Assembly (NCBI GenBank): GCA_021738535.1
Contig: JAIPBU010000034.1
Coordinates: 1 to 44,588 of the forward strand
From: Bacteroidales bacterium
GTDB lineage: Bacteria; Bacteroidota; Bacteroidia; Bacteroidales; VadinHA17
Length of the DNA stretch: 44,588 nt
Reading direction: 5' to 3'
Positions 41,033 through 44,588 of the stretch are shown in pieces. Numbering within the stretch: position 1 is the stretch's first letter; each line of letters begins with the position of its first letter. Position numbers and translations under genes: made by a program. A model generated the notes under the pieces. That model saw only the letters and a program-made list of their open reading frames with translations, searched no databases and was not told the origin of the DNA.

Positions 41033-42103
41033 TCAGGTAATTTTAACTCCCAGTTCATCTGCTACTTTCCTGAGGTCATCTTCAACGGCCGGAACCAGTT
41101 CAATACCTTTTTTATAAATTTCTTTTTCCGCCAGTCTTTCCGGTTCTCCGGGAATAATAACATGGTCGTTTTCTTCTGTGGTTTCACTGTTGCGGAAAGT
41201 CCGGATCCATTCATCCATCCTCTCTTTAAATTCATCAGCAGTCATAAATCCATCAATCCTTACAGCTCCGAAGAAGTGTCCTGTTCCTTTGCCAACCTGC
41301 CTGTCTTTTCTTGGCAGGTAGGCAACAGCCGGTGGAACAAAGGGACCAAAATTGGCCCCGCTGATAACCCCTGACAGGATATCTACTATTGAACTCATAC
41401 AATACCCTTTGTGTGAGCCATGTACGGCATCACCTCCCAGTGGTCGTATAGCACCTCCTTTGCGAAGTACTGAAGGGTCTCCTGTTGTTTTGCCTTTTTC
41501 ATCCTGCAGCATGCCGTCGGACAGCTTTTCTCCTTTCTTTTCTGCCAGGGCAACCTTCCCTCTTGCGATGGGTGTGGTTGCAAAGTCAGCTACAAAATCA
41601 TCCTCCCGGCCAGCGGGAGCAGCAAAGGCCATGGGGTTTGTTCCCAGCATTTTTTCAACTGAGAAGGTAGGGGCAACGGTAGGATTAGCATTGGTGACAC
41701 TGATACCTATCATGTCGTGCTCAAGGGCCATCATAGCGTAATAGCCGGCAATGCCATAATGATTGGAATTGCGGGTGGCTACCCATCCTGTGCCTGTTTT
41801 TTTTGCTTTTTCTATTGCCAGCTCCATCGAGTATTTTGCTCCTATCATGCCAAATCCGTTCCCGGCATCCACTACAGCAGTTGATGGTGCTTCATGAACA
41901 ATTTTTATTTCAGGGCTGGAGTCTATCCTGCCTTCTTTCCATAGCTGGTAATAGTTTTTTACCCTCAAAATACCGTGGGATGAGATTTTTCTAAGTTCAG
42001 CCCTGAGGAGGACATCAGAAATAATGGCGGCATCTTCATTACTGCAACCCATCTTTGAAAAGATTTCAGTAGTTATCCGCAGAAGATCAGAGTAGCTGTA
42101 CAT
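41033..42103 (-). CDS. Malate/L-lactate dehydrogenase family (Ldh type 2) oxidoreductase
   Basis: A 356-aa NAD(P)-dependent dehydrogenase of the family that includes archaeal malate dehydrogenase and ureidoglycolate dehydrogenase; it is not related to the Rossmann-type LDH. SSHGILRVKNYYQLWKEGRI (about 37-56), ATRNSNHYGIAGYYAMMALE (catalytic His, about 113-132) and GTNPMAFAAP (about 154-163) are typical, and GGDAVHGSHKGYCMSSIVDILSG is the late conserved segment. The exact 2-hydroxy acid substrate cannot be read from sequence. It follows the SDR gene by 28 bases on the same strand. Confidence 0.9.
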   Translation of the reverse strand: MYSYSDLLRITTEIFSKMGCSNEDAAIISDVLLRAELRKISSHGILRVKNYYQLWKEGRIDSSPEIKIVHEAPSTAVVDAGNGFGMIGAKYSMELAIEKAKKTGTGWVATRNSNHYGIAGYYAMMALEHDMIGISVTNANPTVAPTFSVEKMLGTNPMAFAAPAGREDDFVADFATTPIARGKVALAEKKGEKLSDGMLQDEKGKTTGDPSVLRKGGAIRPLGGDAVHGSHKGYCMSSIVDILSGVISGANFGPFVPPAVAYLPRKDRQVGKGTGHFFGAVRIDGFMTADEFKERMDEWIRTFRNSETTEENDHVIIPGEPERLAEKEIYKKGIELVPAVEDDLRKVADELGVKIT

Positions 42104-42131
42104 CGTTATTTTATTTAGTTTCTATCACTCA

Positions 42132-42893
42132 TTACTGTTCCCTGTGAACAATGGTAGCTGTTGCCTGGGAAGCAGGCATAACCGTTACATCATTTATATT
42201 TACATGGGCCGGAACGCTGGCACAGTAGTACACCACATCGGCTATGTCTTCACCGGTAAGCGGTTTCATGCCTTTGTATGGTGCTTCAGCTTTGGCCCTG
42301 TCTCCTTTAAACCTGACATCCGAAAACTCCGTTTCTACAAGACCGGGAGCTACATTGCTTACTTTAACCCCTTTACTGACCAGGTCAATTCTCATTGACC
42401 TGGATAATGCATCCACGGCATGCTTTGTAGCACAATATACATTGCCGTTTTCATAAGCCTCTTTCCCGGCTATGCTGGCAATATTTATTATGTGGCCCCT
42501 GCCTCTTTCTGCCATGCCCGGACTTATGACCCTTGTTACATACAACAGACCCTTAATATTGGTGTCTATCATCCTTTCCCAGTCGTCTATAACACCATTC
42601 TGAATATGACTTAAACCCACTGCCAGCCCTGCATTATTAACGAGTACATCTATTCCTTTCCATTCGTCATCAAGATTGCCAAGGTTGTGTGTAACCTCGC
42701 TCAATGATCTTACATCAAAACAAAGAGAAAGTACCTTAACGTTATATTCCTTCTTCAGCTCTTTTTCCAGGGAGTCAAGCCTGTCTTTTCTTCTCCCGGT
42801 AATAATAATACTGTAATCATTTTCTGCAAATTTCATGGCTGTTGCCAGTCCTATTCCTGATGTGGCACCGGTTATCAATGCTATGTTATTCAT
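42132..42893 (-). CDS. Short-chain dehydrogenase, YdfG-like
   Basis: A 253-aa classical SDR. TGATSGIGLA (residues 7-16) binds the cofactor; ITGRRKDR shortly after has Arg residues that favour NADP. NNAG, INIASIAG (Ser) and YCATKHA (Tyr and Lys) give the catalytic set. The closest well-known relatives are YdfG-type 3-hydroxy acid or serine dehydrogenases. The ATG at 42893 is preferred over one at 42920, which overlaps the -7 box. Likely cotranscribed with the Ldh-family gene. Confidence 0.92.
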   Translation of the reverse strand: MNNIALITGATSGIGLATAMKFAENDYSIIITGRRKDRLDSLEKELKKEYNVKVLSLCFDVRSLSEVTHNLGNLDDEWKGIDVLVNNAGLAVGLSHIQNGVIDDWERMIDTNIKGLLYVTRVISPGMAERGRGHIINIASIAGKEAYENGNVYCATKHAVDALSRSMRIDLVSKGVKVSNVAPGLVETEFSDVRFKGDRAKAEAPYKGMKPLTGEDIADVVYYCASVPAHVNINDVTVMPASQATATIVHREQ

Positions 42894-42917
42894 ATTGTAA
42901 TGTTTTAAGTATTCCTG

Positions 42918-42925
42918 CAAAATTA
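42918..42925 (-). promoter_or_regulatory. Promoter -7 element (TAATTTTG) of the SDR gene
   Basis: TAATTTTG on the minus strand fits TAnnTTTG and is 24 bases before the ATG at 42893. Confidence 0.5.
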
Positions 42926-43019
42926 AGCATCTTTAATCAGCAAAAGAAATGAATTGCAAGCTAAGGCATAAGCAGATTATAAAAAACGCTTATGCTAACA
43001 GGGCTTTTATTAATAATTA

Positions 43020-43027
43020 TATATTTG
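43020..43027 (+). promoter_or_regulatory. Promoter -7 element (TATATTTG) of ubiE/menG-porT
   Basis: TATATTTG, 20 bases before the ATG at 43048. It also excludes the longer frame from 42949 as the true start. Confidence 0.65.
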
Positions 43028-43047
43028 CAGTCTGTAAATTTATCAGG

Positions 43048-43743
43048 ATGCGTAAGAAAGAGGAAGTAAGAATAATGTTTGACAGCATTGCATGGAGATA
43101 TGATTTCCTCAATCATTTTCTTTCTTTTGGTACTGATCTTCTCTGGAGACGAAAGGCAGTAAACGAAATAGCTGCCCGGATAAAGCCTGCCCGGATACTG
43201 GATCTTGCCACAGGAACATGTGATCTTGCAATTGAAGCTTTAAGGTTAAAACCGGAAAAAGTGACCGCTGTCGATATATCTCAGCGGATGCTGGAGGAAG
43301 GCAGAAAAAAGCTTTACAGGAAAAAACTGCACGGTGAGATAGAGCTTATGATAGGTGATTCGGAAGAACTGCCTTTTGATGATACGTCTTTTGACACGGT
43401 AATGGTTTCATTTGGCATCAGGAATTTTGAAGATGCAGAAAAGGGCCTGTCAGAAATGTACAGGGTCTTGCGTGAAAAGGGAGTCGTGATGATCCTTGAG
43501 TTTTCGAGGCCGACCGGCTTCCCCTTTAAATATATCTACGGATTTTATTTCAGAAAAGTATTACCTTTTTTCGGAGCCCTTTTTTCTAAGGATCGTGCTG
43601 CCTATAATTATCTTCCCAATTCTGTTTCATCATTCCCCGAGGGTGATGATTTTCTTTCGCTAATGGAAGGGGTGGGATTCGGTAATTTAAAACAGAGAAG
43701 ATTAACCGGCGGGGTTGCCAGTATTTACACGGCTGAAAAATAG
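43048..43743 (+). CDS. menG: Demethylmenaquinone methyltransferase
   Basis: A 231-aa SAM-dependent methyltransferase for the last step of menaquinone synthesis (UbiE/MenG family). MRKKEEVRIMFDSIAWRYDF is the standard Bacteroidota start, followed by ILDLATGTCDLAIEAL (SAM motif I, about 47-62), MIGDSEELPFDDTSFD and VSFGIRNFEDAEKG. The C-terminal YNYLPNSVSSFPEGDDF is also characteristic. The genome is thus expected to use menaquinone in respiration. The porT gene follows after 51 bases. Confidence 0.96.
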   Translation: MRKKEEVRIMFDSIAWRYDFLNHFLSFGTDLLWRRKAVNEIAARIKPARILDLATGTCDLAIEALRLKPEKVTAVDISQRMLEEGRKKLYRKKLHGEIELMIGDSEELPFDDTSFDTVMVSFGIRNFEDAEKGLSEMYRVLREKGVVMILEFSRPTGFPFKYIYGFYFRKVLPFFGALFSKDRAAYNYLPNSVSSFPEGDDFLSLMEGVGFGNLKQRRLTGGVASIYTAEK

Positions 43744-43794
43744 AGCAATAATATATTAATATAGCAGTTTATTATATCTAGAAGCTTTTTTGAA

Positions 43795-44517
43795 GTGAAT
43801 CGTATATCCAATAAATACCTGGTATTATCGCTTGCAATATTCCTTATGTTTGCATGCAACTCCTATGCACAGAAAAAGAAACCTCTGAATAAATCCTGGT
43901 ATGATGAAAAAACAATACATTTCGGCTTCAGCCTCGGTTTCAATACGATGGATTTCAGGATAAATCCCGATCAGGACTATTACAGTGCAGATTCCTTATA
44001 CCCTGAGGTGGCCTTTCTGAGCCCCGGTATAAACATTCAGGTAGTGATCGATTACCATCCTGCTGATTACTGGGATATCCGTTTTTTGCCGGGTGTCTCA
44101 TTTGGTCAGCGCAAACTGAACTACTACGTATCAAATACTGTTTATGACGACAGGCAAACAGTTGAATCATCCTTCCTTGAATTCCCCTTACTGGTGAAGT
44201 ACAAGGGGGCCAGGCTGAATAATGTCAGACCCTACCTGATAAGCGGGCTTAACTTCAGGCATGACCTGGCTGGAAGAAAAGGATTTGATGATGACAAAGA
44301 GGTATATCTGCGCCTGCACCGTTCAGATCTGTATTTTGAGTTTGGAGCAGGCATGGACTTCTACCTGCCTTATTTTAAACTGGCAGTCGAATTAAAACTT
44401 TCGCATGGCCTGAGGAATGTTCTTGTAAGGGATACAGCTCCCGGCTACCCCGAATATGTTAACTCTATTGAATCATTGAAATCAACTATGTGGGTGCTGG
44501 CATTTCATTTTGAGTAG
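43795..44517 (+). CDS. porT: PorT-like outer membrane protein, type IX secretion
   Basis: A 240-aa protein with a signal peptide (VNRISNKYLVLSLAIFLMFACNSYAQ from a GTG start at 43795). The rest looks like an eight-stranded barrel: HFGFSLGFNTMDFRI, PGINIQVVIDYHPADYWDIRFLPGVSFGQRKL, FLEFPLLVKYKG, RPYLISGLNFRHDL, FEFGAGMDFYLPYFKLAVELKLSHGL. Size, motifs and its place after ubiE/menG fit PorT/SprT, needed for type IX secretion in Porphyromonas and for gliding relatives. The Cys in FMFAC just before the SYAQ cleavage site could be mistaken for a lipobox but is followed by a good Sec site. The remaining 71 bases of the window hold no feature I can name. Confidence 0.85.
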   Translation: MNRISNKYLVLSLAIFLMFACNSYAQKKKPLNKSWYDEKTIHFGFSLGFNTMDFRINPDQDYYSADSLYPEVAFLSPGINIQVVIDYHPADYWDIRFLPGVSFGQRKLNYYVSNTVYDDRQTVESSFLEFPLLVKYKGARLNNVRPYLISGLNFRHDLAGRKGFDDDKEVYLRLHRSDLYFEFGAGMDFYLPYFKLAVELKLSHGLRNVLVRDTAPGYPEYVNSIESLKSTMWVLAFHFE

Positions 44518-44588
44518 TAAGCCTCAGTTGTGTCATCCTCACTGCCTATTGTCTTTTCCTCCTGAACTCACTGCATATTATTGCTGCA

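Overview
The window is chromosomal DNA from a member of the Bacteroidota, most likely an anaerobic or facultative Bacteroidales-type organism. This rests on four things. Many intergenic regions carry the Bacteroidota -7 promoter element TAnnTTTG. The tmRNA and the short sigma-70 factor are of the type seen in that phylum. A PorT-like gene of the type IX secretion system follows the menaquinone methyltransferase gene. Pyruvate:ferredoxin oxidoreductase, a Rho with a long disordered insert, DUF4199, and a BlaI plus M56/TonB-C pair complete the picture. No phage, plasmid, CRISPR, integrase or known insertion sequence is visible.

Layout: 1-1.7 kb holds tmRNA (minus strand) and a DmeF-like cation exporter that lacks its C-terminal domain. 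2.1-4.8 kb holds a LYS1/alanine-dehydrogenase-like oxidoreductase and a membrane-anchored reductive-dehalogenase-like Fe-S protein. 4.8-12.7 kb is an overlapping pair: a thioester alpha-2-macroglobulin lipoprotein and penicillin-binding protein 1C. 12.7-14.2 kb (minus) is a GT2 glycosyltransferase with DUF4199. 14.3-15.1 kb is SRP RNA and a YciO/Sua5-type protein. 15.2-19.3 kb (minus) is trkA, comEC-like, def and ruvX. 19.6-25 kb (minus) is PFOR and rho. 25.4-26.9 kb is sigma-70 and rpe. 27-29.5 kb (minus) is miaA, a pRiA4b-ORF3-like gene and a LuxC-like acyl-CoA reductase. 29.8-31.5 kb is an M56/TonB-C sensor with its BlaI repressor. 31.7-33.4 kb is an ABC permease with a SiaC-like gene. 33.5-39 kb (minus) is gapA, an outer-membrane-type protein, a 40-aa lipoprotein and a large Asp-box exported protein. 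39.2-44.5 kb is an exported MsrB-MsrA fusion, a nitroreductase, an Ldh-family dehydrogenase, an SDR, ubiE/menG and porT.

Most of the genes are ordinary housekeeping. The unusual layer is between them. At least nine places carry short tandem arrays built from 6-, 7- or 8-base words with two or more word variants each (for example AAGATAC/AAGTATA, AAAAGGA/AAAAGTA, GACGAAGC/GACTGAGA, TTGGTGTA/TTGGTATA, CAATTGA/CAATCAT, GCGAAAA/GCGAATA). The same words, word junctions and flanking tags recur at distant loci in both orientations. Several arrays start inside the stop codon of the neighbouring gene, two fill the gap between convergent genes, three lie just upstream of promoters or the tmRNA, and one lies in frame inside the dehalogenase-like gene. 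I see no coding gene dedicated to these arrays in this window. They resemble in style the heptanucleotide STRR repeats of filamentous cyanobacteria but are more varied, and they are the best candidate here for something undescribed.
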